Counted from the stretch's first letter, positions 23,694 through 32,535 are shown. The stretch is DNA of 64,000 nt from Streptomyces sp. NBC_00358 (GCF_036099295.1 NZ_CP107976.1:6510001-6574000); one strand, 5' to 3'. Notes: generated by a model not told the origin, from the sequence alone. Numbers and translations: made by a program.

Positions 23694-24554
23694 GTGCCCC
23701 GTCTGTCTGAAGTCATCGCCGCGCTCGACGCCCTCTGGCCCCCGGAGCAGGCCGAGGGGTGGGACGCGGTCGGCACCGTCTGCGGAGACCCCGACCAGGA
23801 GGTCACGCGCGTTCTGTTCGCCGTCGACCCGGTCCAGGACATCGTCGACGAGGCGGTGAAGCTGGACGCCGACCTGCTCGTCACCCACCATCCGCTCTAT
23901 CTGCGCGGTACGACGACCGTCGCGGCCGGCACCTTCAAGGGCCGTGTCGTGCACACGCTGATCAAGAACGACATCGCGCTGCACGTCGCCCACACCAACG
24001 CCGACCGCGCCGATCCGGGCGTCAGCGACGCCCTCGCCGGGGCGCTTGACCTGCGGGTCGTACGACCCCTCGTGCCGGACGCCACCGACCCCGAGGGGCG
24101 CCGTGGCCTCGGCCGCGTCTGTGAGCTGGACCACCCGCTGACCGTGCGCGAGCTGGCCGCGCGGGTCGCCGAGCGGCTGCCCGCCACCGCGCAGGGCATC
24201 CGTGTCGCGGGCGACCCCGAGGCGCTGGTGCGGACCGTCGCGGTCAGCGGCGGCTCCGGGGACAGCCTCTTCGACGAGGTGCGCGCCGCGGGTGTCGACG
24301 CCTTCCTCACCGCGGACCTGCGGCACCACCCGGTGTCGGAGGTCATGGCGGATCACGCCCACAGTCCTCTCGCGCTGCTCGACGCGGCGCACTGGGCCAC
24401 CGAGTGGCCCTGGTGCGAGCTGGCCGCCGCCCAGCTCGACGAGATCTCCGACCGGAAGGGATGGGGACTGCGTGTCCACGTCTCCCGGACGGTCACCGAC
24501 CCCTGGACCGCCCACGCGGCCTCACACACCGACACATCAGGAGCCCCCAACTGA
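23694..24554 (+). CDS. Nif3-like dinuclear metal centre protein (DUF34/NIF3)
   Basis: A 286-residue cytosolic protein of the Nif3/YbgI family, which forms hexamers with two metal ions per subunit; its reaction is not firmly established (GTP cyclohydrolase-like fold). Metal ligands are visible in VTHHPLY (His-His), ALHVAHTNAD (His, Asp) and AAHWATEW (His, Glu). GTG at 23694 follows a -10-like TAGCCT by 6 nt and has no ribosome site, so a leaderless message is likely. It overlaps the next gene by CTGA. Together with the zinc-ribbon and RNase H genes this is a conserved actinobacterial gene order. Confidence 0.92.
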   Translation: MPRLSEVIAALDALWPPEQAEGWDAVGTVCGDPDQEVTRVLFAVDPVQDIVDEAVKLDADLLVTHHPLYLRGTTTVAAGTFKGRVVHTLIKNDIALHVAHTNADRADPGVSDALAGALDLRVVRPLVPDATDPEGRRGLGRVCELDHPLTVRELAARVAERLPATAQGIRVAGDPEALVRTVAVSGGSGDSLFDEVRAAGVDAFLTADLRHHPVSEVMADHAHSPLALLDAAHWATEWPWCELAAAQLDEISDRKGWGLRVHVSRTVTDPWTAHAASHTDTSGAPN

Positions 24555-25294
24555 ACGCCGCGCCCGCCGACCAGATCCGACTTCTCGACGTCCAGACCCT
24601 CGACGCCCGCCTGCAGCAGCTCGCGCACAAGCGGAGGTCGCTGCCCGAGCACGCCGAGATCGAGTCGCTGAACAAGGACCTCACCCAGCTGCGCGACCTG
24701 CTCGTCGCCGCGCAGACCGAGGAGAGCGACTGCGCCCGCGAGCAGACCAAGGCCGAGCAGGACGTCGACCAGGTGCGTCAGCGCGCCGTCCGCGACCAGC
24801 AGCGCCTCGACTCGGGTGCCGTCACCTCGCCCAAGGACCTGGAGAACCTCCAGCGCGAGATCGTCTCCCTCGCCAAGCGCCAGGGCGACCTGGAGGACGT
24901 CGTCCTTGAGGTCATGGAGCGCCGCGAGTCCGCCCAGGAGCGGGTCGCCGAGCTGACCGAGCGCGACGCCTCCGTCCAGGCGAAGATCGACGACGCGACC
25001 GGGCGCCGTGACGCCGCCTTCGAGGAGTTCGACGGCGAGGCGGCCACGCTGACCAAGGAGCGCGAGGTCATCTCCGCCTCGGTGCCCGCCGATCTCCTCA
25101 AGCTCTACGACAAGCTGCGCCTCCAGCAGGGTGGCGTCGGCGCCGCACGGCTCTACCAGCGCCGCTGCGAGGGCTGCCGCCTGGAGCTCAACATCACCGA
25201 GGTCAACGATGTGAAGGCGGCCTCCCCCGACACCGTGCTGCGCTGCGAGAACTGCCACCGCATCCTCGTGCGCACGTCCGAGTCCGGCCTGTAG
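24551..25294 (+). CDS. C4-type zinc-ribbon coiled-coil protein, CTG start
   Basis: A 247-residue protein: long coiled coil (about residues 25-170, rich in Glu/Gln/Arg, LEDVVLEVMERRESAQERVAEL) followed by a zinc ribbon with RRCEGCRLEL and LRCENCHRIL. Family members are cytosolic and have unknown molecular role. There is no ATG, GTG or TTG at the conserved N-terminus (NAAPADQIRLLDVQTLD). A CTG at 24551 stands 7 nt behind AGGAG and overlaps the stop codon of the Nif3 gene as CTGA. I therefore take CTG as the start, which is rare; upstream in-frame ATGs lie deep inside the Nif3 gene. Confidence 0.85.
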   Translation: MNAAPADQIRLLDVQTLDARLQQLAHKRRSLPEHAEIESLNKDLTQLRDLLVAAQTEESDCAREQTKAEQDVDQVRQRAVRDQQRLDSGAVTSPKDLENLQREIVSLAKRQGDLEDVVLEVMERRESAQERVAELTERDASVQAKIDDATGRRDAAFEEFDGEAATLTKEREVISASVPADLLKLYDKLRLQQGGVGAARLYQRRCEGCRLELNITEVNDVKAASPDTVLRCENCHRILVRTSESGL

Positions 25295-25306
25295 GGAGTC
25301 GGGCGC

Positions 25307-26893
25307 GTGCGGGAGTTCATCGTCGAGGCCGACGGGGGTTCCCGGGGCAACCCGGGGCCCGCCGGCTACGGCTCCGTGGTCATCGACGCGGCCACCGGGG
25401 AGACGCTGGCGGAGCGCGCCGAGTACATCGGCGTCGCCACCAACAACGTCGCGGAGTACCGGGGCCTGGTCGCCGGTCTTGAGGCGGCCCGCGACCTGGA
25501 CGCGACCGCCCGGGTCCGGGTCCGGATGGACTCCAAGCTCGTCGTCGAGCAGATGTCCGGGCGCTGGAAGATCAAGCACCCGGACATGAAGCCGCTGGCC
25601 GCGCGGGCGGCCCGGGTTCTGCCGCCCGCCCAGGTCACGTACGAGTGGATGCCGCGCGAGCGGAACAAGCACGCGGACCGGCTGGCCAACGAGGCGATGG
25701 ACGCCGGCAAGCGCGGCGAGGCCTGGTCGCCGTCGGCGTCGACCGCCGAGCTGGACGCCCGCGCGACCCGCTCCGCGGCCCCCGAGCCGACCGGCCCGCC
25801 CGGCGACGCGACAGCGGGCGCTGCAAAGGCCCGAGCGGCCCTGAAGGAAACCCGCACCGAAGCCCCCCACAAGGACCGCGAGGAACCGCGCGCCCAGCCG
25901 ACGCCGGGCGACACTCACGCGCCCCGCGAGGGGCGCGGGGAACTGCGCGACCGGCCCACGGCGGGCGGCAGCCGGGCGACGGCGACGGGTGGCACCCCGC
26001 TCCCCGGCGGCGAAGCCGCGATTCCGGTGGTGGGGTCAGTGCCCCGCGAGGGGCGCGGGGAACTGCGCGACCGGCCCACGGCGGGCGGCAGCCGGACGAC
26101 GGCGACGGGTGGCACCCCGTCCCCCGGCGGCGAAGCCGGCAAGGCGGCCGCAGGGCCGGGGGACGCCGAATTTGCCGCGAAGGCGGGCGACGATCAGCGG
26201 GCCGCGAGGAACGTGGCCGCCGCTCCGACGCCCACGCCCGCGGCGGGCTGGGGCGCACCCCCGGACATGGGCGCCCCGGCCACCTTCGTACTCCTGCGGC
26301 ACGGCGAGACCCCGCTGACCCCGCAGAAGCGGTTCTCGGGCAGCGGGGGCAGCGATCCGTCGCTTTCCGCCGTGGGCCGGGAGCAGGCGGAACGGGTGGC
26401 CGCGGCGCTGGCCGCGCGTGGCACCGTTCAGGCGATCGTGGCCTCCCCGCTGGCCCGCACCCGGGAGACCGCGGGAGCCGTCGCCGCCCGGCTCGGCCTG
26501 GACGTCGTCATCGAGGACGGCCTGCGCGAGACGGACTTCGGCGCCTGGGAGGGGCTGACCTTCGGCGAGGTGCGCGAGCGCCACCCCGACGACCTGAACG
26601 CCTGGCTCGCCTCACCGGAGGCCGAACCGACCGGCGGCGGTGAGAGCTTCGCCGCGACCGCGCGGCGCATGGCGGCCACCCGCGACAGGCTGATCGCCTC
26701 CTACGCGGGCCGCACGGTCCTGCTCGTCACCCATGTCACCCCGATCAAGACGCTCGTACGGCTGGCCCTCGGCGCCCCGCCGGAGTCCCTGTTCCGGATG
26801 GAACTGTCGGCGGCGTCGCTGTCGGCGGTGGCCTACTACGCGGACGGCAACGCGAGCGTCCGGCTCTTCAACGACACCTCGCATCTGCGCTGA
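25307..26893 (+). CDS. bifunctional RNase HI / histidine phosphatase (CobC-like), expanded linker
   Basis: A 528-residue protein like M. tuberculosis Rv2228c. The N-terminal RNase HI domain has Asp9 in VEADGGSRGNPGP, Glu in NNVAEYRGL, Asp in RMDSKLVVEQ and Asp in NKHADRLANEAM, the four metal-binding acids. The C-terminal domain is a phosphoglycerate-mutase-type phosphatase (FVLLRHGETPLT with catalytic His, LVTHVTPIKTLVRLA with the second His), in actinobacteria assigned to alpha-ribazole-phosphate or similar phosphatase activity. The linker of about 180 residues is much longer than usual and contains two 40-codon copies of a sequence that matches a dispersed Streptomyces repeat. GTG at 25307 sits 12 bp after the zinc-ribbon gene. 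Confidence 0.92.
   Translation: MREFIVEADGGSRGNPGPAGYGSVVIDAATGETLAERAEYIGVATNNVAEYRGLVAGLEAARDLDATARVRVRMDSKLVVEQMSGRWKIKHPDMKPLAARAARVLPPAQVTYEWMPRERNKHADRLANEAMDAGKRGEAWSPSASTAELDARATRSAAPEPTGPPGDATAGAAKARAALKETRTEAPHKDREEPRAQPTPGDTHAPREGRGELRDRPTAGGSRATATGGTPLPGGEAAIPVVGSVPREGRGELRDRPTAGGSRTTATGGTPSPGGEAGKAAAGPGDAEFAAKAGDDQRAARNVAAAPTPTPAAGWGAPPDMGAPATFVLLRHGETPLTPQKRFSGSGGSDPSLSAVGREQAERVAAALAARGTVQAIVASPLARTRETAGAVAARLGLDVVIEDGLRETDFGAWEGLTFGEVRERHPDDLNAWLASPEAEPTGGGESFAATARRMAATRDRLIASYAGRTVLLVTHVTPIKTLVRLALGAPPESLFRMELSAASLSAVAYYADGNASVRLFNDTSHLR
25921..26137. repeat. two copies of a dispersed-type repeat, 120-bp period, inside the RNase H gene
   Basis: Copies at about 25921-26017 and 26041-26137 differ at three positions. 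Each starts GCCCCGCGAGGGGCGCGGGG and continues AACTGCGCGACC, a sequence seen widely between Streptomyces genes. A degenerate third copy (GACCGCGAGGAACCGCGCG) lies at 25873. The 120-bp period equals 40 codons, so the frame is kept. Confidence 0.85.
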
Positions 26894-27001
26894 GCGGCGC
26901 CCGACGAGGTCGCCGGTCCGGCGTACGCGGCCGGTCCGGCCACGATCCGCCGGGGTCTTCGCGGGAGGCCGGACCTTCGGGGCCCGCCTGGGCCGCCGCG
27001 T

Positions 27002-27646
27002 TCACCGGCGAAGAGCCGACGCCTCCCGTGCGAGGTGCTCCACGCGGCGCCAGTCCCGGGCGGCGATCGCGTCAGCCGGGAGCATCCAACTGCCGCCCAC
27101 GCAGCCGACGTTGGGCAGGGCGAGATAGTCCGGAGCGCAGTCGGGGCCGATGCCTCCCGTGGGACAGAACCGCGCCTGCGGGAGCGGCCCCGCCAGTGAC
27201 TTCAGATAGGCCGTGCCGCCCGCCGCCTGCGCGGGGAAGAACTTCATCTCGCGCACCCCCCGCTCCAGCAGCGCCACCACCTCCGAGGTGGTCGACACCC
27301 CCGGCAGGAAAGGCACCCCGGACGCCTTCATGGCGCCGAGCAGGACGTCCGTCCAGCCGGGGCTGACCAGGAAGCGGGCGCCCGCCGCCACCGACGCGGT
27401 CACCTGTTCCGGCGTCAGGACCGTGCCCGCGCCCACCACCGCGTCCGGCACCTCGGCGGCGATGGCCCGGATCGCGCCGAGCGCCGCCGGGGTCCGCAGC
27501 GTCACCTCGATCGCGGGCAGCCCGCCGGCGACCAGCGCCCGCGCCAGCGGCACCGCGTCGGCGGCGTCCGTGACCACGACGACGGGGACGACGGGCGCGA
27601 GATCCAGGACGGAGGCGCGCGGAGACGGGGGCGATGACGAAGTCAT
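27002..27646 (-). CDS. eda: 2-dehydro-3-deoxyphosphogluconate aldolase (KDPG/KHG aldolase)
   Basis: A 214-residue class I aldolase cleaving KDPG to pyruvate and glyceraldehyde-3-phosphate, a step of the Entner-Doudoroff and related sugar-acid routes. The catalytic Glu is in AIEVTLRTP, the Schiff-base Lys in REMKFFPAQAAGG, and the phosphate-binding stretch in FCPTGGIG and VGGSWML. The start ATG (27646) has no strong ribosome site but a -10-like CAGGAT ends 6 nt before it, so the message is probably leaderless. It is convergent with the RNase H gene; no other Entner-Doudoroff gene is nearby. Confidence 0.92.
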   Translation of the reverse strand: MTSSSPPSPRASVLDLAPVVPVVVVTDAADAVPLARALVAGGLPAIEVTLRTPAALGAIRAIAAEVPDAVVGAGTVLTPEQVTASVAAGARFLVSPGWTDVLLGAMKASGVPFLPGVSTTSEVVALLERGVREMKFFPAQAAGGTAYLKSLAGPLPQARFCPTGGIGPDCAPDYLALPNVGCVGGSWMLPADAIAARDWRRVEHLAREASALRR

Positions 27647-27724
27647 GCCCACATCCTGCCCGCGTGGTGCAGCATGCGCAAAGGTCATTGCACATGCTGC
27701 AACGTCATGAAGGCCGGTCGTCGC

Positions 27725-28525
27725 TCAGTGGATCTCCCGCACCACCACGTCGAGCGCCCACGGCCTGCCCGCCCTGCCGGGGGCCTCCGCCTCCACCGTG
27801 TACCCGAGGTCGCGCAGCGCCTCGACCAGCTCCGCCGGGTTCCTCGGAGCCGCGCCGGTGGTGAGCAGACCGCGGACGATCCTGCCCTTGGTCGCCTTGT
27901 TGAAGTGGCTGACGACGGAACGCTTCTCGACCCCGTCCACCACCTGCGCGTGCAGCACCCGGACCGTCGCCGTCCGGCCCGCGACCTCGCCCTTGGGCTT
28001 CCACGCCGCCGTGTACGCCGAGGAGCGCAGGTCGAGCACGAGCCCGTCGCCCGCGGCCTCGGGGAGCGCGGCGGCCATCGGCGTACGCCAGTGCGCGCCC
28101 AGCGCTCCGAGGCCGGGCAGCTTCACGCCCATCGAGCAGCGGTACGAGGGGATCCGGTCCGTCACCCGCACCGCCCCCCACAGTCCGGAGAAGACGAGCA
28201 GCGAGCGGCCCGCGCGCCGCTTGGCGGGGGTGTCCAGCGAGGCCAGGTCCAGGGCGTCGTAGAGGACCCCCGTGTAGATCTCCCCGGCCGGGCGCGCGCC
28301 CGCCGTCCGCAGTTCCGTGTTCTTCGCGATCTCGCCGCGCAGCCCCTCGCTCAGTCCGAGGACCTCGCGGGCCTTCTCCTCGTCCGCCACGCACAGCTCG
28401 ACCAGCTCGTCGAGGACCGCCTGACGCGCCTCGGCGAGACCGGGCAGGGACAACGACTCCGGCTTGAGCGCGGTTCCCCGGCCGGAGGGCGCCTTGCCTT
28501 CGGAGGGCGGCAGCAGCACGAGCAC
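27725..28525 (-). CDS. yaaA: YaaA/DUF328 peroxide-stress protein
   Basis: A 266-residue protein of the YaaA (UPF0246) family, which in Escherichia coli lowers free iron and DNA damage under peroxide stress and binds DNA. Family marks are MLVLLPPSEGKAP at the start, GEIYTGVLYDAL, FSGLWGAVRVTDRIPSYR and the closing VVSHFNKATKGRIVRGLL. GTG at 28525 is preceded by GAGGAGAAC. It lies 78 bp upstream of eda on the same strand, though eda appears to have its own promoter. Length is as expected. Confidence 0.9.
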   Translation of the reverse strand: MLVLLPPSEGKAPSGRGTALKPESLSLPGLAEARQAVLDELVELCVADEEKAREVLGLSEGLRGEIAKNTELRTAGARPAGEIYTGVLYDALDLASLDTPAKRRAGRSLLVFSGLWGAVRVTDRIPSYRCSMGVKLPGLGALGAHWRTPMAAALPEAAGDGLVLDLRSSAYTAAWKPKGEVAGRTATVRVLHAQVVDGVEKRSVVSHFNKATKGRIVRGLLTTGAAPRNPAELVEALRDLGYTVEAEAPGRAGRPWALDVVVREIH

Positions 28526-28671
28526 GGTTGGTTCTCCTCACAGTGGATACGGCCGGCGCCAGCCTACGGGGTACCCCCGGGCCGCCCTCGCCCCCCGACC
28601 CCGCTCCCACCCGGGCCCACCGACCGTCCACTCGGGGTGCTCAACGGTCGGCCCCGGCCTAGGCTCGACCC

Positions 28672-30105
28672 ATGCCTCGCCGTCACGTCCGCGTCACCGG
28701 TGCACCGGAGGCTCCGCTGCGAGCCGCCCTCCGCGCGTTGCGGGCGGAACTCGGTGTGCCAGGGAGTTTCCCGGCCGAGGTCCTCGCGGAGGCCGGGCGG
28801 CCGCCCCGCATGCCGGAGTACGACGCGACGGACATCCCCCTCTTCACCATCGACCCGCCGACGTCCCGCGACCTCGACCAGGCGATGCACCTGTCACGCC
28901 GCGAGCGGGGCGGCTACCGCGTCCGGTACGCCATCGCCGACGTCGCCGCCTTCGTGGTGCCCGGCGGAGCCCTGGACGCCGAGGCGCACCGGCGCGTGAT
29001 GACCCTCTACTTCCCGGACGGGAAGATCCCCCTCCACCCGCCCCAGCTCTCCGAGGGCACCGCGAGCCTGCTCCCGGACCAGATCTGCCCGGCCGTCCTG
29101 TGGACGCTCGACCTGGACCCGGACGGCCGTACGGAGACCACCGGCGTCCGCCGCGCCCTCGTCCGCAGCCGCGCCAGACTGGACTACGCGGAGGTGCAGC
29201 GGCGGATCGACGCGGGCACGGCCGAGGAACCGCTCGCCCTGCTCAAGGACATCGGCGCCCTGCGCGAGGCCCTGGAGGTCGAGCGCGGCGGCATCTCGCT
29301 CAACGTGCCCGAGCAGGAGATCGTCGAGAAGGACGGGACGTACGAACTCGCCTACCGGGCCCCGCTGCCCGCCGACGGCTGGAACGCGCAGATCTCCCTG
29401 CTGACCGGCATGGCCGCGGCCGACCTGATGCTCGCGCACGGCACGGGAGTGCTGCGGACGCTCCCGGCCGCGCCGGACGGGGCGGTCGGACGGCTGCGCC
29501 GCACCGCGCGGGCCCTGCGCATCGACTGGCCGCACCACGTCTCGTACGCGCGGCTCATCCGCTCCCTCGACCCGCACCGGCCGCACCACGCCGCGTTCCT
29601 CCTGGAATGCACGACACTGCTGCGCGGCGCCGGATACACCGTCTTCCGGGACGGGGTGCTCCCCGAGGTCACCGCGCACGCCGCCGTCGCCGCGCCCTAC
29701 GCCCACTGCACGGCCCCGCTGCGCCGGCTCGTCGACCGCTACGCCTCGGAGATCTGCCTCGCGGCCGCCGCCGGTCAGCCGCCGCCCGAGTGGGTCCTCG
29801 CGGCCCTCGACGCCCTGCCCAAGGAGATGGCGGACGGCGGCAGGCGGGCCGGCACCGTCGAGCGCGAGTGCGTCGACATCGTCGAGGCCGCGCTGCTCAA
29901 GGACCGGGTGGGTGACCTCTTCGAGGCCTGCGTGGTGGACGTACACGAACACGAACCCACGGTCGGCACCGTGCAGTTGGAGAACCCGGCGGTCTTCGCC
30001 CGGATCGAGGGCGGCACGACGGAGCTGCCCCTGGGCGAACGCCTGCGGGTCCGGCTCACCCAGGCGGACCCCGGCACGGCGAAGGTGCAGTTCGCCCCCG
30101 CGTGA
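28672..30105 (+). CDS. RNB-domain ribonuclease (RNase II/R family)
   Basis: A 477-residue 3'-5' exoribonuclease consisting mainly of an RNB domain. The catalytic Mg-binding acids are in FTIDPPTSRDLDQAM; RYAIADVAAFV and LYFPDGKIPLHPPQLSEG are conserved RNB stretches, and YAHCTAPLRRLVDRYA is the RNA-clamping C-terminal motif. The usual cold-shock domains before RNB and the long basic tail of RNase R are missing, as in other actinobacterial short forms; a small S1-like segment may end the protein. ATG 28672 follows a -10-like TAGGCT by 6 nt and lacks a ribosome site, indicating a leaderless message. Confidence 0.9.
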   Translation: MPRRHVRVTGAPEAPLRAALRALRAELGVPGSFPAEVLAEAGRPPRMPEYDATDIPLFTIDPPTSRDLDQAMHLSRRERGGYRVRYAIADVAAFVVPGGALDAEAHRRVMTLYFPDGKIPLHPPQLSEGTASLLPDQICPAVLWTLDLDPDGRTETTGVRRALVRSRARLDYAEVQRRIDAGTAEEPLALLKDIGALREALEVERGGISLNVPEQEIVEKDGTYELAYRAPLPADGWNAQISLLTGMAAADLMLAHGTGVLRTLPAAPDGAVGRLRRTARALRIDWPHHVSYARLIRSLDPHRPHHAAFLLECTTLLRGAGYTVFRDGVLPEVTAHAAVAAPYAHCTAPLRRLVDRYASEICLAAAAGQPPPEWVLAALDALPKEMADGGRRAGTVERECVDIVEAALLKDRVGDLFEACVVDVHEHEPTVGTVQLENPAVFARIEGGTTELPLGERLRVRLTQADPGTAKVQFAPA

Positions 30106-30210
30106 CCGCGGGGCCGAGGTCCCGGCATGGAATCCGGGCCACCAGGTGTTGCGCCTTTGGCGGCGAGCGCGGCCGGACACGGTGAACACGACGGTACGGG
30201 GGAGACGGCG

Positions 30211-31101
30211 ATGAAGGAGCCCGCGAAGGGATCCGCGCGGGGACCCGTGAAGGGATCCGCGCAGGGATCCGTGAAGGGATCCGCGAAGGAAGAGGCCCGC
30301 TGGACCCGGGCCACCCTCGGCCGGGACGGCCGGCCCCTGGACCTGCTGACCGCCCGCTTCGACCGGCACCGCTACGCCCCGCACGCCCACGACGAGTTCA
30401 CCATCGGGGTCAACGTCGGCGGCTCGGAGATCATCGACTACCGCGGCGGCCACATCAGGACGGGCCCCGGGTCCATCGTCGTACTGGCGCCCGGAGAGAT
30501 GCACACCGGCGGACCGGCCGCCTGTGACGGTTACGCCTACCTGGCCCTGTACGCGGAGCCGGCCCTCCTCTCCGAGGGCGCCGTCGGCGGCCTCCCGCAC
30601 TTCCGTGAACCCCTGCTCGACGACCCCGAACTCGCCGCCGCGCTGCGGGCCGCGCACACCGAACTGAGCGCCTGCCCCGACCCGCTGGAGGCCGAGTCCC
30701 GCTTTCCGTGGCTGCTCGCCGCGCTGACCCGGCGCCACTCCACGGCCCGGCCGGACCGCGACGCGGTCCCGGGCGCCGCGCACATAGCCGACGTCGTACG
30801 GGACCGCCTCGCCGGCGAACTCCAGGACCCGCCCTCCCTCGCCTCCCTCGCCACGGACCTGGGCCTGTCCCGCTACCAGCTCCTGCGCGCCTTCCGTACG
30901 ACGACGGGGATACCGCCGTACGCCTGGCTCGCCCAGCACCGGGTGCACCGGGCCCGGCGGCTGCTGGAGTCCGGACTGCGCCCCGCCGAGGTCGCCGGGC
31001 TCGTGGGCTTCGCGGACCAGGCGCATCTGACACGCTGGTTCCGCCGGGTTCTGGGGGTGACACCGGCGGCGTACCGCACGAGCGTGTACCCGTCGCCGTG
31101 A
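30211..31101 (+). CDS. AraC-family regulator with N-terminal cupin
   Basis: A 296-residue transcription regulator. A cupin-like sensor spans about residues 45-130 (RYAPHAHDEFTIGVNVGG, PGSIVVLAPGEMHTGGP); the C-terminal pair of helix-turn-helix motifs is SLASLATDLGLSRYQLLRAFR and PAEVAGLVGFADQAHLTRWFRR, ending in the AraC signature. The N-terminus contains five tandem 12-bp units coding KGSA/RGPV/QGSV tetrapeptides. ATG 30211 follows GGGGGAGACG; an earlier ATG at 30127 is less likely. The next gene is an EamA transporter in the same direction, a frequent pairing in which the AraC protein controls the exporter. Confidence 0.88.
   Translation: MKEPAKGSARGPVKGSAQGSVKGSAKEEARWTRATLGRDGRPLDLLTARFDRHRYAPHAHDEFTIGVNVGGSEIIDYRGGHIRTGPGSIVVLAPGEMHTGGPAACDGYAYLALYAEPALLSEGAVGGLPHFREPLLDDPELAAALRAAHTELSACPDPLEAESRFPWLLAALTRRHSTARPDRDAVPGAAHIADVVRDRLAGELQDPPSLASLATDLGLSRYQLLRAFRTTTGIPPYAWLAQHRVHRARRLLESGLRPAEVAGLVGFADQAHLTRWFRRVLGVTPAAYRTSVYPSP
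30226..30285 (+). repeat. five tandem 12-bp units at the start of the AraC gene
   Basis: AAGGGATCCGCG, CGGGGACCCGTG, AAGGGATCCGCG, CAGGGATCCGTG and AAGGGATCCGCG follow each other. Units 1, 3 and 5 are identical, so the higher-order period is 24 bp. The repeats encode a flexible basic Gly/Ser tail and keep the frame. Confidence 0.9.
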
Positions 31102-31183
31102 GGCGGACGGCCACGTCTGCCGTCGTCGTCGGCGCGCAACAGCGTTCAAGACGCCCCACCGGACGGTGACCGAGACTGCCCGT

Positions 31184-32116
31184 ATGACTGCACGCGGCTG
31201 GTTTCTGTTCTCCCTGATGGGAGTGATCTGGGGCATCCCCTATCTGATGATCAAAGTGGCGGTGGACGAGGTGTCCCCGTCGGTGGTGGTGTTCACGCGA
31301 TGTGCGGTCGGCGCGCTGCTGCTGCTTCCCTTCGCGATCCGTCAGGGCGGCCTGACCAGGACGGTACGGGCCCACTGGCGCCCGATGCTGGCCTTCGCGA
31401 TCATCGAGATCATGGTCCCCTGGTGGACCCTGACGGACGCCGAACGCCATCTCTCCAGCTCCACCGCCGGCCTCCTCATAGCCGGGGTGCCGATCATCGG
31501 GGTGGCCGCGGCCCGCTTCTTCGGCGACACGGAACGGCTCGGCGCGCGGCGGATCGCGGGCCTCGCCCTCGGTCTGACCGGGGTCGCGGTCCTCACGGCC
31601 CCGCACCTGACCGGCGGTGACGCCCGATCCCTCGTCGAGGTGCTGCTGACGGTCGTCGGCTACGCCACCGCGCCGGTCATCGTCGCCCGCCACCTCAAGG
31701 ACGTGCCGTCGCTCCACCTCACCGCCCCCTGCCTGGCCCTGGCGGCGCTGGTCTACGCCCCCGCGGCGGCGGTGACCCGGCCGGACGCGCTGCCCTCCGG
31801 ACAGGTCCTGGCCGCCCTGGTGGGCCTGGGTGTCATCTGCACGGCCGTCGCCTTCGTGGCCTTCCTGGAACTGATCAAGGAGGCCGGCCCGACCCGGGCG
31901 ACGGTGATCACGTACGTCAACCCGGCGGTCGCGGTCGCGGCCGGCGCCGTCTTCCTGGACGAACGCCTCACCCCCGGAATCCTCGCCGCCTTCACCCTCA
32001 TCCTGGCGGGCTCGGTCCTGGCCACGGCGACGGCAGGTCCTCGGCGTCCCGACCGCCCGGTACCATGGTCGGCACGGCAGACGAGCCGGGCGGACGGCCG
32101 CGTGAAGTCCCCTTAG
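31184..32116 (+). CDS. EamA/DMT-family transporter
   Basis: A 310-residue ten-helix drug/metabolite transporter with two EamA repeats (first LFSLMGVIWGIPYLMIKVAVD; second GYATAPVIVARHLK to ITYVNPAVAVAAGAVFLDERLT). Substrate unknown; many relatives export amino acids or metabolites. ATG 31184 is preceded by a -10-like GAGACT and a 6-nt spacer, a leaderless pattern; GTG 31166 is an alternative. The last 26 residues (GPRRPDRPVPWSARQTSR onward) are hydrophilic and encoded by DNA that is also the promoter and 5' end of the RNase P RNA gene, so the two features overlap by about 37 nt on the same strand. Confidence 0.88.
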   Translation: MTARGWFLFSLMGVIWGIPYLMIKVAVDEVSPSVVVFTRCAVGALLLLPFAIRQGGLTRTVRAHWRPMLAFAIIEIMVPWWTLTDAERHLSSSTAGLLIAGVPIIGVAAARFFGDTERLGARRIAGLALGLTGVAVLTAPHLTGGDARSLVEVLLTVVGYATAPVIVARHLKDVPSLHLTAPCLALAALVYAPAAAVTRPDALPSGQVLAALVGLGVICTAVAFVAFLELIKEAGPTRATVITYVNPAVAVAAGAVFLDERLTPGILAAFTLILAGSVLATATAGPRRPDRPVPWSARQTSRADGRVKSP

Positions 32117-32490
32117 GGGGCTTCCCGAGGAACGTCCGGGCTCCACAGGGCAGGGTGGTGGCTAACGGCCACCCGGGGTGACCCGCGGGACAGTGCCACA
32201 GAAAGTAGACCGCCGAGAACTCCGGTTCCCGGTAAGGGTGAAACGGTGGTGTAAGAGACCACCAGCGCCTGAGGCGACTCAGGCGGCTAGGTAAACCCCA
32301 CCCGGAGCAAGGTCAAGAGGAGCCGCTGTAAAAGGTGGCTCTGCGCGGACGTTCGAGGGCTGCCCGCCCGAGTCCGCGGGTAGACCGCACGAGGCCGGCG
32401 GCAACGCCGGCCCTAGATGGATGGCCGTCTCCCCGGCCGCCGCGAGGCGACCGGGCGACAGAACCCGGCGTACAGCCCGACTCGTCTGCC
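32080..32490 (+). ncRNA. rnpB: RNase P RNA (type A, actinobacterial)
   Basis: About 410 nt forming the catalytic RNA of RNase P, which matures tRNA 5' ends. The terminal P1 helix is seen as GACGAGCCGGG near 32080 pairing with CCCGACTCGTC at about 32476-32487. Conserved core segments are GAGGAACGTCCGGGCTCCA (CRI, about 32129), ACAGTGCCACAGAAA (CRII, about 32191), GGTAAGGGTGAAACGG (about 32232), GGTAAACCCCACC (about 32290) and GACAGAACCCGGCGTACAG (CRV, about 32457). A -10-like TACCAT at 32061-32066 within the EamA gene fits its promoter. A long hairpin at 32491 ends it. Exact ends are estimated to within a few bases. Confidence 0.96.
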
Positions 32491-32535
32491 AACAGGGCTT
32501 CGGCCCGGCCCCCTGGGCCGGGCCGAAGCCCTGTT
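32491..32535. terminator. bidirectional terminator between rnpB and the secreted-protein gene
   Basis: An 18-bp perfect stem (32491-32508 with 32518-32535), extendable by two or three pairs into the loop, starts right after the RNase P RNA 3' end. It also lies 18 bp after the stop of the convergent gene at 32554. Confidence 0.92.

Noticed and set aside
30127..30210. upstream extension of the AraC gene (ATG 30127)
   Set aside because: The added residues are unlike AraC proteins and only ATG 30211 has a ribosome site.
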